A stretch of 64,000 bases of DNA from Streptomyces qinglanensis (GTDB lineage: Bacteria; Actinomycetota; Actinomycetes; Streptomycetales; Streptomycetaceae). Positions 9,421 to 19,004 of this stretch are shown piece after piece (the stretch's first letter is position 1; each line of letters starts with the position of its first letter). A program made the translations under genes and the position numbers. The notes under the pieces were generated by a model that worked only from the letters and a program-made list of their open reading frames with translations, was not told where the DNA came from and made no database searches. The stretch covers positions 186,001 to 250,000 of the forward strand of contig NZ_FOGO01000009.1 of the NCBI RefSeq assembly GCF_900111245.1, read 5' to 3'.

Positions 9421-9517
9421 GAGCGCGGGATTCCGCCGCCCGACCGCGGAACGCCCCGGCGCGTCCGCGTGCCGCAGCCTCGTCCGCAGCCACCGCACAT
9501 GACCGGCCGGACGAGAC

Positions 9518-10162
9518 CTAGTCGGCCGGCTCGGCGGGCGGGGTGCTCTCCGCCGCTCGCATCGCGAACAGCACCATCGTCGCGCTGACCCGCACCGCGC
9601 CGTCCGTACCGGGCGGGAGCGCACAGCGGTGGAGTTCGTCCCCCACCTCTCTGGCGCGCTCGCGCACCCCGGCCCACACCTCCGGCTCCAGCCAGACCTC
9701 CGCGTCGGTCATCTCCCCCCGCACCGCAGTGTCCCGCTGGGCCGTGCGCCGCCGCAGCTCCTCGCCCAGCGCACCGGCGAGCGCGAGGTACGCGTCGACG
9801 CCCTGCGGCACACCGCGGCCCAGTCGCTCGCCGCTGTCGGGGTCGTGGCGATAGCGCTTGGCCGTGCCGCCCCGTACGGTCACCTCGCCCACCGCGTCGA
9901 CGAGTCCGGCCTGATGCAACCTGCGCAGGTGGTAACTGACATTGGCCTGCGACTGGTCCAGGATCCGGGCCGCCTCCGCCGCGCTGTACGCCTCGCCGGT
10001 CAGCAGGGAGAGCAGCCGCAACCGCAGCGGATGGGCCAGCACCCGCAGATCCGCCACGGACGCCTCGGTGGCCGCGGAATCGACGGCGGCGCCCTGCGCG
10101 GCAGCGGTACGGGAGGTGCCCGGGCCGGGCGGGCCGGACGGACCGGAACGGGAGTGCGGCAT
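9518..10162 (-). CDS. ArsR-like helix-turn-helix repressor
   Basis: 214-residue regulator. After a Pro/Gly/Ala-rich N-terminus of about 40 residues there is an ArsR-type winged helix: LRVLAHPLRLRLLSLLTGEA, the recognition helix region AARILDQSQANVSYHLRRL, and the wing VTVRGGTAKRYRHD. The C-terminal half is helical and may bind a ligand; the usual metal-binding CxC motif of classical ArsR proteins is absent. ATG 10162 lies 14 bases after the stop of the MFS exporter gene, so the two form an operon. A TCAAA-N6-TTTGA dyad overlaps that operon's promoter, pointing to autoregulated export of a toxic compound. The inducer is unknown. Confidence 0.88.
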   Translation of the reverse strand: MPHSRSGPSGPPGPGTSRTAAAQGAAVDSAATEASVADLRVLAHPLRLRLLSLLTGEAYSAAEAARILDQSQANVSYHLRRLHQAGLVDAVGEVTVRGGTAKRYRHDPDSGERLGRGVPQGVDAYLALAGALGEELRRRTAQRDTAVRGEMTDAEVWLEPEVWAGVRERAREVGDELHRCALPPGTDGAVRVSATMVLFAMRAAESTPPAEPAD

Positions 10163-10176
10163 CCGGCCAGTCTGCC

Positions 10177-11565
10177 TCACACCGCCGCGTGCTCCGGGGC
10201 TCCCTCGTCCGGCGCCGTCCCGCCCGCTGTCAGCCCCCGCACCTGGCTGCTGCCGAGCGCGCCCGCCGTCACCAGCAGGACGAGTCCGACCCCGCACAGC
10301 AGCGTCGGACGGACGCCGAAGCGTTCCGCCAGTGGTCCGGCGGCCATCTCGCCGAGCGGGAGGGCGAGCGTGGAGCCCAGCGCGTCGTAGGAGTAGACGC
10401 GGGCCAACGTGTCCTGCGGGACGTTCTCCTGGAGCGAGAGGTCCCAGGCCACGCTGAACTGCTCCAGCGCGATGCCGTTCACGAACATCGCCACCAGCAG
10501 CAGCGCCAGGCCGGCCGACTCCGCGAGGGCGACGAGCGGCAGCGCGTCCAGGGCCACGACGGCCACCCCGATCCGCAGCGCGTGGCGGGACCGGGACCGC
10601 GCCACGAGCAGCCCGCCGACCAGAGCGCCGGCCATCTGGGTGGCCAGGACGAAGCCCCAGGCGGCACGGCCGAAGGTCGCGTCGGCGACGGTCGGTCCCA
10701 GCACCTGGATGCCGCCTGCCGAGACCGCGTTCACCACGAAGAACTGCAGTACCACGACCCACACCCAGGTGCGGGAGGCGAACTCGCGCCAGCCCTGGCG
10801 CATGTCCTGCCAGGGCCGCGCCCGCTCGGCGGACCCGGTGGACCCGACGGCCGGCACGGGATCGGGAACCGGCACAGGGGCGCGAACCGGCACGGGATCG
10901 GGAACCGTCGCGGGCTCCGCGGCCGCAGCGGACGACGGGACTGCGGCGCGTCCGGCGAGTACGCGCCCGGTGAGGCGGTAGGCGGCCGCGGCGCCCAGGA
11001 AGGCCGCGCCGTCGAGCACCATGCCCCATCCCGGACCCGCGACGGCTGCCAGCATGCCACCGAGCGAGGTCCCCGCGATCATGCCTGTGTTGAGCCCCAT
11101 CCGGGAGAGCGCGTTGCCGGGCCGCAACTCGTCCGGCGGCACGGTGCGGGGCAGCAGCGCAGCGGAAGCCGGTATGGAGACGGCCGCCACGGCCCCCTGC
11201 ACCATGCTGAGGACCAGCAGCGCAGCGATCGGCGCCCGGTCGGCCAGTACGGCCAGCCCCACGCCGCTCTGCACCAGCGCGGCGGACGCGGCAGCGCCCT
11301 GGAGCACCAGCGCCCGCGGCAGCCGGTCGGCCAGCAGCCCGCCGAAGATCAGCAGCACGACGCTGCTGACGGACCGGGCGCCGACGACGAGTCCCACGTC
11401 CACCGCGGAGCCGCCGAGGTCCAGCACGGCGAAAGCGAGCACGACGGGCGCCATGGAGTTGCCGAAGAAGGTCAGGGACCGGCCCACCGTGAGCGCGCGG
11501 AAGGCGCGATGACGCAGGACCCCGCGGAGCACGTCGCGGTCGGGGCGGGGGGAGGAGATGGCCAC
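10177..11565 (-). CDS. Major facilitator superfamily exporter (MFS_3/enterobactin-exporter-like)
   Basis: 462-residue integral membrane transporter with about twelve hydrophobic helices. A central cytoplasmic loop (near residues 200-245) is rich in repeated Pro-Val/Pro-Asp-Pro units. The N-terminal fold (FGNSMAPVVLAFAVLDLGGS, then LLIFGGLLADRLPRALVL) is typical of drug or siderophore effluxers. GTG 11565 is chosen because a -10-like CACACT ends exactly 6 bases upstream and TTGACG lies 17 bases before that, predicting a leaderless mRNA; earlier in-frame codons (to 11670) would place the operator inside the gene. It is followed in the same operon by the ArsR-like gene. The substrate is unknown; with the repressor it resembles a self-regulated antibiotic or metabolite exporter. 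Confidence 0.88.
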   Translation of the reverse strand: MAISSPRPDRDVLRGVLRHRAFRALTVGRSLTFFGNSMAPVVLAFAVLDLGGSAVDVGLVVGARSVSSVVLLIFGGLLADRLPRALVLQGAAASAALVQSGVGLAVLADRAPIAALLVLSMVQGAVAAVSIPASAALLPRTVPPDELRPGNALSRMGLNTGMIAGTSLGGMLAAVAGPGWGMVLDGAAFLGAAAAYRLTGRVLAGRAAVPSSAAAAEPATVPDPVPVRAPVPVPDPVPAVGSTGSAERARPWQDMRQGWREFASRTWVWVVVLQFFVVNAVSAGGIQVLGPTVADATFGRAAWGFVLATQMAGALVGGLLVARSRSRHALRIGVAVVALDALPLVALAESAGLALLLVAMFVNGIALEQFSVAWDLSLQENVPQDTLARVYSYDALGSTLALPLGEMAAGPLAERFGVRPTLLCGVGLVLLVTAGALGSSQVRGLTAGGTAPDEGAPEHAAV

Positions 11566-11571
11566 GCGGTG

Positions 11572-11612
11572 AGTGTGCGGCACGCGGAGCCAACCGTCAA
11601 ACACTTCTTTGA
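11572..11612 (-). promoter_or_regulatory. Promoter and ArsR-type operator of the MFS-ArsR operon
   Basis: On the minus strand, TTGACG (11600-11595), a 17-base spacer and CACACT (11577-11572) are followed six bases later by the GTG start. The dyad TCAAA-N6-TTTGA (11597-11612) overlaps the -35 box. ArsR-family repressors typically bind TCAA-N6-TTGA-like sites there. Confidence 0.65.
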
Positions 11613-11700
11613 GGGTAGTCGGGGCCGGACCGGCTCCAGTCCCCGGAAACCCGTCGTCCCCGCACACCACCGGTGCGCGGGGACGAGGACGAGCCGTCGG

Positions 11701-11790
11701 CTACTCTCCGCCGCCGTCCGAGTCGCTTCCACTGGAGGAGCCGCCGTCGTCACCGGACTGTGAACGCCTGTTCCTGTCATCACCTGTCAT
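11701..11790 (-). CDS. Possible 29-residue Ser/Gly/Asp-rich peptide
   Basis: A short frame beginning MTGDDRNRRSQSGDDGG and ending in a run of Ser, Gly and Asp before TAG. AGGAA lies nine bases upstream of ATG 11790. Codon third-position bias is weak, so this may be chance. The surrounding 11613-12045 shows no other supported gene. Confidence 0.25.
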   Translation of the reverse strand: MTGDDRNRRSQSGDDGGSSSGSDSDGGGE

Positions 11791-12045
11791 GGGCGAAGCA
11801 TTCCTGGCGGGACGCCCGGACAACCGCGGCCCCGGGCACGGCTTGCGGAACGAGACGCACCGGCCGCCAGGGCGCAGCGCCTCGGGACGACCGGCCGGTA
11901 CGCGCCCCTGCTCCGTGCCGTCTGCTGGTCCGTGCCGTCTGCCGAAGCCGCACGGAGACACCCGGAACACGCCCGTGCCGCCGGTCCGCCCGCGCACGGA
12001 CTCCCCGTGCGGAAGTGAACCGGACGGTCACCGCGCCCGTTTCTG

Positions 12046-12076
12046 GGACCGGTGCCGGCAGAACCGGCACCGGTCC
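12046..12076. promoter_or_regulatory. Perfect 13-bp inverted repeat upstream of the chitinase
   Basis: Arms 12046-12058 and 12064-12076 (GGACCGGTGCCGG and its complement) enclose a 5-base loop. Part of the arm (GGACCGGTGC) recurs at about 12089-12098. It lies about 85 bases before the chitinase start and could be a leader hairpin or an operator. Confidence 0.5.
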
Positions 12077-12159
12077 GCGACGTCGACGGACCGGTGCGGC
12101 TCTCACGTGTCCAGGGGTGAACGCCGCGCACCTTCCCCCGCCCCCTACGCGAGGTGACC

Positions 12160-13449
<1,290 letters not shown>

Positions 13450-13479
13450 ACGGGGGCAGCCCCGCACCGAACCCCGCAC

Positions 13480-13514
13480 GGGCGGCCCCGCGGTTCCGTA
13501 CCGCGGGGCCGCCC
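13480..13514. terminator. Terminator between chitinase and lanB
   Basis: A perfect 15-bp stem (13480-13494 with 13500-13514) and 5-base loop between convergent genes. Confidence 0.88.
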
Positions 13515-13609
13515 GCTGCGCGGACACGGAGGTGCGGACGGCTGCCGCCCCGGACGCAGGTGACGGCCGGCGTCCCCGGAGTGTGCGCGGTCAGCAGCCG
13601 CGCCCCGGC

Positions 13610-16600
13610 TCAGCCCGCGGCATGCGCCGCGCGGTCGAGGAGGCGGCGCCAGGTTCCGTAGGAGAGGGCCTCGTCGGAGGGGCGCAGGCCCATCCGGTTG
13701 CAGTGCATGTGCAGCAGAGACAGGACGATGTCGCCGCGGTCCGCCTGGAGTTCGCCGGCCCGCTCCAGCTCGGCCATCCGCCGGGTGAGCCGCTCCGCGG
13801 CCGGGCGCCACACGGCGTCGGCCCCGTCGAGCAGTTCGCGGACCGGGCCGTCGTCCGTGCGGGCGGTCCACAGGCCGCGGCCGACCGTGCGGTAGAGGTC
13901 GCCACCGGCGTTGCGCTGCGCCGCGAGGCGGGCGAGGGCGTGCCGCTCCTCGGGATCGGGGACGAGGGAGCCGCACAGCCGGTCGAGGGTGAGGGCGGCC
14001 AGCGCGGCACGTTCCCGGGACGCGTCCAGGCCGAGGGGTGGCAGCCCCGGCAGACCGGTTCCGGAGGCGCGCAGCTTCCGGAGGAGCTGGACGACGGCCG
14101 CACTGTCCTGCCGGAACCATTCCTCGGCGTCCGCGATCAGCTCGGGGCCGCCGTAGCGCTCGACCTCGCGCTGATAGCTGACGAAGGTGTGGTCCGCGAG
14201 GTGCCCGCCCCGGGCGAGTTCGTACGCCCAGGCGGTCACCTCGCGCAGCACGTCCGCACGCACGGACTCCTCGGGTATGTGGAACCGCACCCGCAGATGG
14301 GGGGCCGGATCGCCGTAGCGCAGGAAGAACGGGGAGGGCACGCCGTACTGTTCGGCCAGCCGGCCGGTGAGACCGGCCAGGCCCGCGCCGAGCAGGGTGT
14401 CGTGCGCGTCCGGCTCGGCGTAGAGCTTCACGGCCAGCCAGTCGCTGCCGATCCGCTTGCTCCGTGCCCCGGGGTCCGCAACGTCGGGGACGGACCGGGG
14501 CCGGATGTGCCGGGCCACCGGGCCCGGGTCCTCGCCGGTCCGGACGAGGGGCACCACGATCTCGGAGGCGTACGGTTCTCCGGCGGTGTCCCGCAGGAAG
14601 CCCTCGTCCGGCGCGGGCAGCACCTCCTCCAGGGTGATCCCGTCGTCGGTGGCCCGGTCCAGGCTGTCGCGCAGCTCGCGCAGCGAGGCGGCGCTGGTGA
14701 GGTCGAGCAGCAGGGCGTTGTCGTTGTCGGTGAGGTTGACCAGGCGGGGCACCATCCACGTGTCGGCCCAGACGCCGACGGCTTCGGCGAACGCGGCCGT
14801 CGCGGCGTCCGCCCCGCCGCCTTCTCCGCCGCCCTTCCCGCCGTCGCCGCCGCCGGAGCCCGGTGCCAGGTCGCCGGGACGCAGCCGCCACCGTGCCCGG
14901 CGCAGCACCAAGTCCCCCCGTTCGACGCGGGGCAGGAACGGCATGGTCCAGGTCAGGCTCTCCCAGCTGAACCACGAGACGGTGCCCGAGAGGCCCTGGG
15001 AGACCTCCAGCATGAACCGGCAGGGGTCGGGCGCCCCCGCCCAGTTGAGCATCGCGCGGTCCGTGACGTGCAGTCGGCGGCCCAGCGAGCGGCTGCGCAG
15101 ATAGAGCTTCCCGTCGGCCACCCCGACCAGGACGTCGTCCAGCCGGATCACCCGGTCCTCGTCCCGGCCGGGGGTGACGTTCACCGGCAGCTCCCAGGTG
15201 TGCACGGTGGGCCGGATCGTGACGTTGACGGAACGGGCGTGCTGGGGCAGGGAGGACAGTTCGGCGCAGACGGCGTCGCCCTGGCGCTGTTCCTCGGCGG
15301 CGGCCAGCTCGCGCAGCGACGTACGGGTCTCCTCGTCGAAGAGGTCGTGGAAGCGGGAGAAGGTCCTCCCGCCCATCACCACTCCGGCGGTGCCGCAGAC
15401 GGCGCGCCAGCGCTCACGGCCCGGACCCGGTGCCAGCAGGCCGAGATACAGATCGAGGACCGGCATCGGCGGCCGGTGGTCGTCCTCGGCGGCCGAGACC
15501 TCGGTGAGCTCGTCGAGCAGCCGGTCCTCGAGCTGGACGCTCAGCTCCCGGCGGGCCAGGGCCCCGGTGACCATCCGGTTCAGCACGGCCTCCCGGGGCC
15601 GCTCGTCCGGCCGGTCCGCTCCGTCCACGGCCCGCTGGGCGACGCCCGGCAGCGGGTACGCCTGTCCCGGGGAGCGGTATCGGCGCGGCGGGCCGAGGCC
15701 GGTCTCCGGGGTAAGTGCCTCCAGCAGGGGGATCTCGGAGCGGTGGCCGTAGCGTTCGGAGAACGCGTCGGCGTACTCCGTGAGATGCGGCGGGTAGCGG
15801 TCCTCCGCGCCGACGCGCCGGAAGAGGCGGGCGGCCTCTTCCGCCAGCCCGGCCACGGCCCGGGGGAGGACGAGAGGCGCATCGAGGTTCAGCGTCGAGT
15901 CGATCTGCAGCGTCGGGCCCGAGTGTCCCCCGACAGCCTCGGGCATGGGTGTGCTCGCCGCCTCCAGCAGTGCGGACACCGGGATCTCACCCTGGTTGAA
16001 CGCGCTGACCGCGGCCTCCACCCCGTCGATCGCCCCGGCGACGGCAGGATCGGTGACGGGAGGCAGCATCGAGCGCAGCAGCGAGGCGTCGTGGTCCGTC
16101 CGGCCGGTCGGGGGGACCAGCAGCCGGGGGCGCTCGGCGGTGATGAGGATGTCGCTGTCGAGGAGGCCGTCGAGCAGGGTCGTGATCCGCTCGGCGGCTG
16201 CCGTCGGGAAGTCCTCGATGAGCCGGGCGGTGAGGTCGCCGAGTGTCGTCGGCGTCCGGGTGTGGTCGAGCACGGACCGGATCGGCGCCGTGAGCCGTAC
16301 GCTGACGGAGCGTCGGCCCTTGGGCGTGGTCCGGCCTCCGTCGCCGGGTACGGCGGTGCGGGCGGCCTCGGCACCGGCGTCGAGCCCGTAGCCCTCGGCC
16401 GTGGACAGCCACACCCGGCCGCGGGCCACGTGGAGCAGGTCGTTGCGCCGCACCCGCAGGTCGCGGGGCTGCTGTGCGCCGAAGGCGAGCCGCTTGACCA
16501 GGTGCATGACCCATCCGGAGTCCGCTCGTGCGCGGGCCGCTCCGATGGCGGTGTCGCCGAGCCGGGTGCGCTGCTCCTCGCCGAACACGCCGGTGGTGAC

Positions 16601-16948
16601 GCCCGCGAAGAGGCCGAACGGCGTCGCGCGGAAGCTCATCCGGTTCAGATAGCGGCTCAGACCGCGGACGGCCTTGCGGCTGTCCTTGCGGCCGAGGCTG
16701 TCGAACCGCTCCACGGCGTCCGCCAGATGGGGCGAGGCGGCCCGCACGGCATCCGGTATGCCCGGGGTGGACCACAGCTTGCGGAGCTGGTTCGCGTAAT
16801 CGTCCTGCCAGGCGTCGGCGTGCACGGCCTCGCCGTCCGCGGCGGGCAGCGACCTGAGCAGTTCGAGCATCGGGCGGGCGGGCAGAGCCGGGGCCCTGAG
16901 CATGAAGAACCCGCAGGCCCGGTAGGTGTCGGCACTCTCTTCGGTCAC
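13610..16948 (-). CDS. lanB: Class I lanthipeptide dehydratase LanB
   Basis: 1112-residue full-length dehydratase that converts Ser and Thr of the precursor to dehydroalanine and dehydrobutyrine through tRNA-dependent glutamylation and elimination. The N-terminal lantibiotic dehydratase region begins FFMLRAPALPARPMLELL and includes the conserved FRATPFGLFAGVTTG (near residues 85-100). The C-terminal SpaB_C-type elimination domain begins near residue 820 (SDWLAVKLYAEPDAHDTLL) and contains FFLRYGDPAPHLRVRF. Both halves are in one chain, as in NisB-like enzymes and unlike split thiopeptide systems. GTG 16948 overlaps the lanC stop (GTGA), so it is translationally coupled. A Gly/Ser/Asp-rich linker sits near residue 690-710. 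It should act on the precursor encoded at 18531-18683. Confidence 0.93.
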   Translation of the reverse strand: MTEESADTYRACGFFMLRAPALPARPMLELLRSLPAADGEAVHADAWQDDYANQLRKLWSTPGIPDAVRAASPHLADAVERFDSLGRKDSRKAVRGLSRYLNRMSFRATPFGLFAGVTTGVFGEEQRTRLGDTAIGAARARADSGWVMHLVKRLAFGAQQPRDLRVRRNDLLHVARGRVWLSTAEGYGLDAGAEAARTAVPGDGGRTTPKGRRSVSVRLTAPIRSVLDHTRTPTTLGDLTARLIEDFPTAAAERITTLLDGLLDSDILITAERPRLLVPPTGRTDHDASLLRSMLPPVTDPAVAGAIDGVEAAVSAFNQGEIPVSALLEAASTPMPEAVGGHSGPTLQIDSTLNLDAPLVLPRAVAGLAEEAARLFRRVGAEDRYPPHLTEYADAFSERYGHRSEIPLLEALTPETGLGPPRRYRSPGQAYPLPGVAQRAVDGADRPDERPREAVLNRMVTGALARRELSVQLEDRLLDELTEVSAAEDDHRPPMPVLDLYLGLLAPGPGRERWRAVCGTAGVVMGGRTFSRFHDLFDEETRTSLRELAAAEEQRQGDAVCAELSSLPQHARSVNVTIRPTVHTWELPVNVTPGRDEDRVIRLDDVLVGVADGKLYLRSRSLGRRLHVTDRAMLNWAGAPDPCRFMLEVSQGLSGTVSWFSWESLTWTMPFLPRVERGDLVLRRARWRLRPGDLAPGSGGGDGGKGGGEGGGADAATAAFAEAVGVWADTWMVPRLVNLTDNDNALLLDLTSAASLRELRDSLDRATDDGITLEEVLPAPDEGFLRDTAGEPYASEIVVPLVRTGEDPGPVARHIRPRSVPDVADPGARSKRIGSDWLAVKLYAEPDAHDTLLGAGLAGLTGRLAEQYGVPSPFFLRYGDPAPHLRVRFHIPEESVRADVLREVTAWAYELARGGHLADHTFVSYQREVERYGGPELIADAEEWFRQDSAAVVQLLRKLRASGTGLPGLPPLGLDASRERAALAALTLDRLCGSLVPDPEERHALARLAAQRNAGGDLYRTVGRGLWTARTDDGPVRELLDGADAVWRPAAERLTRRMAELERAGELQADRGDIVLSLLHMHCNRMGLRPSDEALSYGTWRRLLDRAAHAAG

Positions 16949-18366
16949 TTCTCCCCCATGCCTCGGTCCGGTCCCGTCTCCGCTCCGGTCCCGCCCGACT
17001 GGTGCCCGCGGGCCGGTCTCGGGGTCAGGAACAGCAGCTCGTCCCACTCGGCCGCCGTGCCGGAGACGGCACCGAGGAGGGCGAGCATGACTCCGGCCGC
17101 ACCGGTCAGCAGGCCGGGACTGTGCTCGTGCCCTCCCCACGGGTCGTAGTCGGGGAAGAGGTAGGGGTGGTCCGGGTCCGCGTAGGAGCACATCCGGGAC
17201 AGGAACGCGTCGTGCATGCGCCGCAGATCCGGCAGGCCGGTCTGGGCGGCGGCCCGGCCGTAGACGGTCACCAGTCCCGCCAGCCCGTGGCACAGCGTGG
17301 GCGAGTTGATGCGCTGCTGCTCGGCCGGGGTGCGTTCGAGGCCCTGCAGGGTGGCCACCGCGAGGTCGGTGGGCTCCGGCTCGCCGCAGGCCGCCGAGGC
17401 CGGCAGCAGGGACGCGGCGACCCCGGGCGGGCCGTAGCACCAGGCGCTCCTGGCCGGTACCTGCTCGGCGCCGGTGTCGGGGCGTCCGGAGTCCGGGTGG
17501 GGCAGCAGAAGGTTGGCCCATGCCGGATAGTCGAGGCTGTCGATGCGCAGCGCTTCGAGCGTCCGGGCGAGTTCGCGGACGCCTTGCCGCACCCGGTGCG
17601 AGCGTGCCTCCTGGTCCGCGGTGCCGGCCGCGTGGGCGGTGTCGGGGCGGCAGAGGGCCGCGAGGATGCCGGGTGGCCCGTGGGCGAATCCCAGGTTGTA
17701 CACGCCGTCGGGAAACTGCTTCACATATCCCGGGAGGGGCGTCGGCTCTCCGTCGGGGCCCAGGATGGTGGGGAAGTGCGAGGGTGCGCAGAACCATCTG
17801 AGCGGGCCGCCGTCGTCCCGGGTCAGCTCCACCAGATAGTCGACGAGGCGGTCTGCGGCCTCCCGGGTGACGTCCGTCGCCCGCCCGCCGAGGACGTCCG
17901 CGGCCTTGCGGAGCGCGGCGAGCCAGCCGGCCGCGCCGCCGATGACGTCGTAGTCGTGCGAGGCGACGCTTCCCGGGGCGGGGTTCAGCGAGATCGCCCG
18001 GGTCTGCCGGGCCAGTTGGTCGGTCATCGTGGCCAGCGTCGGGAGGTAGCGCGGCTCCAGACGGGCGTACTCGGTCACCGCCCAGACGACACCCGCGGTG
18101 CCGAGGTACAGACCGGGCGCCTGCAGGGGCGCGGCGGCACTCATCTCGGCGGTGCGCCGCAGATGGAGCTGTCCCGCTTTGAAGTAGCGGTCCTCGTCGA
18201 AGACTTCGGCCGCGTACCGGAGAGCGAGCGCGATGCCGGGGGCGCCGTCGGCGAGGTCCGCCTTCTCCGCGGCGCCGCCGGCCGATTCCATGAGCCGGTC
18301 CGCCACCTCGCGAGCCAGCCGCAGAGCCTCTTCGTCGGTCACTTTCTCCGCCGGACCGGCCTCCAT
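16945..18366 (-). CDS. lanC: Lanthionine synthetase cyclase LanC
   Basis: 473-residue zinc cyclase that adds precursor cysteines across dehydrated Ser/Thr to form (methyl)lanthionine rings. The double-helical barrel pattern is clear (GAPGIALALRYAA, GLYLGTAGVVWAV, YNLGFAHGPPGILAAL, WCYGPPGVAASLL, CHGLAGLVTVYG, GLLTGAAGVMLALL). The predicted Zn ligands C310, C359 and H360 are all present, as is the conserved H229. ATG 18366 is chosen for the AGAGG five bases upstream; the frame is open further upstream to 18492 but without support. The 164-base gap to the precursor gene contains short dyads that could moderate read-through. The gene order precursor-lanC-lanB is less common than lanB before lanC. 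Confidence 0.93.
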   Translation of the reverse strand: MEAGPAEKVTDEEALRLAREVADRLMESAGGAAEKADLADGAPGIALALRYAAEVFDEDRYFKAGQLHLRRTAEMSAAAPLQAPGLYLGTAGVVWAVTEYARLEPRYLPTLATMTDQLARQTRAISLNPAPGSVASHDYDVIGGAAGWLAALRKAADVLGGRATDVTREAADRLVDYLVELTRDDGGPLRWFCAPSHFPTILGPDGEPTPLPGYVKQFPDGVYNLGFAHGPPGILAALCRPDTAHAAGTADQEARSHRVRQGVRELARTLEALRIDSLDYPAWANLLLPHPDSGRPDTGAEQVPARSAWCYGPPGVAASLLPASAACGEPEPTDLAVATLQGLERTPAEQQRINSPTLCHGLAGLVTVYGRAAAQTGLPDLRRMHDAFLSRMCSYADPDHPYLFPDYDPWGGHEHSPGLLTGAAGVMLALLGAVSGTAAEWDELLFLTPRPARGHQSGGTGAETGPDRGMGEK

Positions 18367-18530
18367 GGCGCCCTCTCTCAGCCTCTTCGGTGCATCTCGG
18401 CCTTCGTGGCGAACAACCAGACGGAGGGCTCTGAGACCCCCTGTGCACGGACCGCGGGGCCCTCCGCGTGGCTCACCGTGGATGTGCGTCACCTCAGGGA
18501 CGACGGTGTCAGCACATCAGATGTGGCGTC

Positions 18531-18683
18531 TCAGCAGCACGTGCTGAGCGTGTCGGTGCAGAGCGAGGTGCGCGAGGTCTCGCAGCCGCCGTTGTTCGTC
18601 GCCGCGGCGGAGCTGGTGGAGACCGCGGTGTGCCCCACACGCAGGTCGAGGGCGAACTCGTCGTCGAGCAGTTCTTCGTTCAT
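18531..18683 (-). CDS. lanA: Class I lanthipeptide precursor peptide
   Basis: A 50-codon gene read directly from the DNA. ATG 18683 has GGAGGG six bases upstream and the stop is TGA at 18533-18531. The acidic start MNEELLDDEF is followed by ALDLRVG; F10-A-L-D13 matches the FNLD-type box that LanB and LanC enzymes recognise, and resembles the LDL-I/V-GV leaders of actinobacterial class I lantibiotics. Residues 20-33 are Ser/Thr/Ala/Asn-rich and end in Gly-Gly. The C-terminal 17 residues start CETSRTSLC and end in Thr-Cys-Cys. The four cysteines (C34, C42, C49, C50) and eight Ser/Thr from residue 36 onward provide ring partners. Core length is about 17 residues if cleaved after GG, or about 22-23 if cleaved nearer residue 27. 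Confidence 0.9.
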   Translation of the reverse strand: MNEELLDDEFALDLRVGHTAVSTSSAAATNNGGCETSRTSLCTDTLSTCC

Positions 18684-18768
18684 TTCGTTCCCTCCGGACA
18701 GAGGTCAGCAATGACTTCTCCGCGAGATCGACGCTCGTACGCGCGCCGGGCCTCCCGGAGCCTCGTGG

Positions 18769-18798
18769 AACGTAATCGAGCAACATCAGCAGCGTCAA
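18769..18798 (-). promoter_or_regulatory. Probable promoter of the lanA-lanC-lanB operon
   Basis: Minus-strand TTGACG (18798-18793), an 18-base spacer and TACGTT (18774-18769). This predicts transcription from about 18762 and an 80-base leader before lanA. The rest of the gap to the exporter gene (18799-19004) shows no gene. Confidence 0.65.
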
Positions 18799-19004
18799 CA
18801 CACCAGCCACATACGCCACTTGAGAGTTTCACCGCCTGTTCCGGGCGCCCCGGTGGCGTGGAGTCCGGAGACCTCGACAGACCGCCACGACCGCCAGTTC
18901 AGCACCCCGTGGCAGCAGCAGCGACAGCGGAAACACACCTTCCCGTTCATCCGGCTTGTCCTGCCCTGCCCTGCGAAGTGGGCAGAACTCCGGCCGAATC
19001 GCCT

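Noticed and set aside
18517..18819. Minus-strand 100-codon frame over the lanA region
   Set aside because: It overlaps lanA in another frame, lacks a ribosome binding site and becomes Arg/His-rich; the 50-codon frame has the leader and cysteines expected of a precursor.
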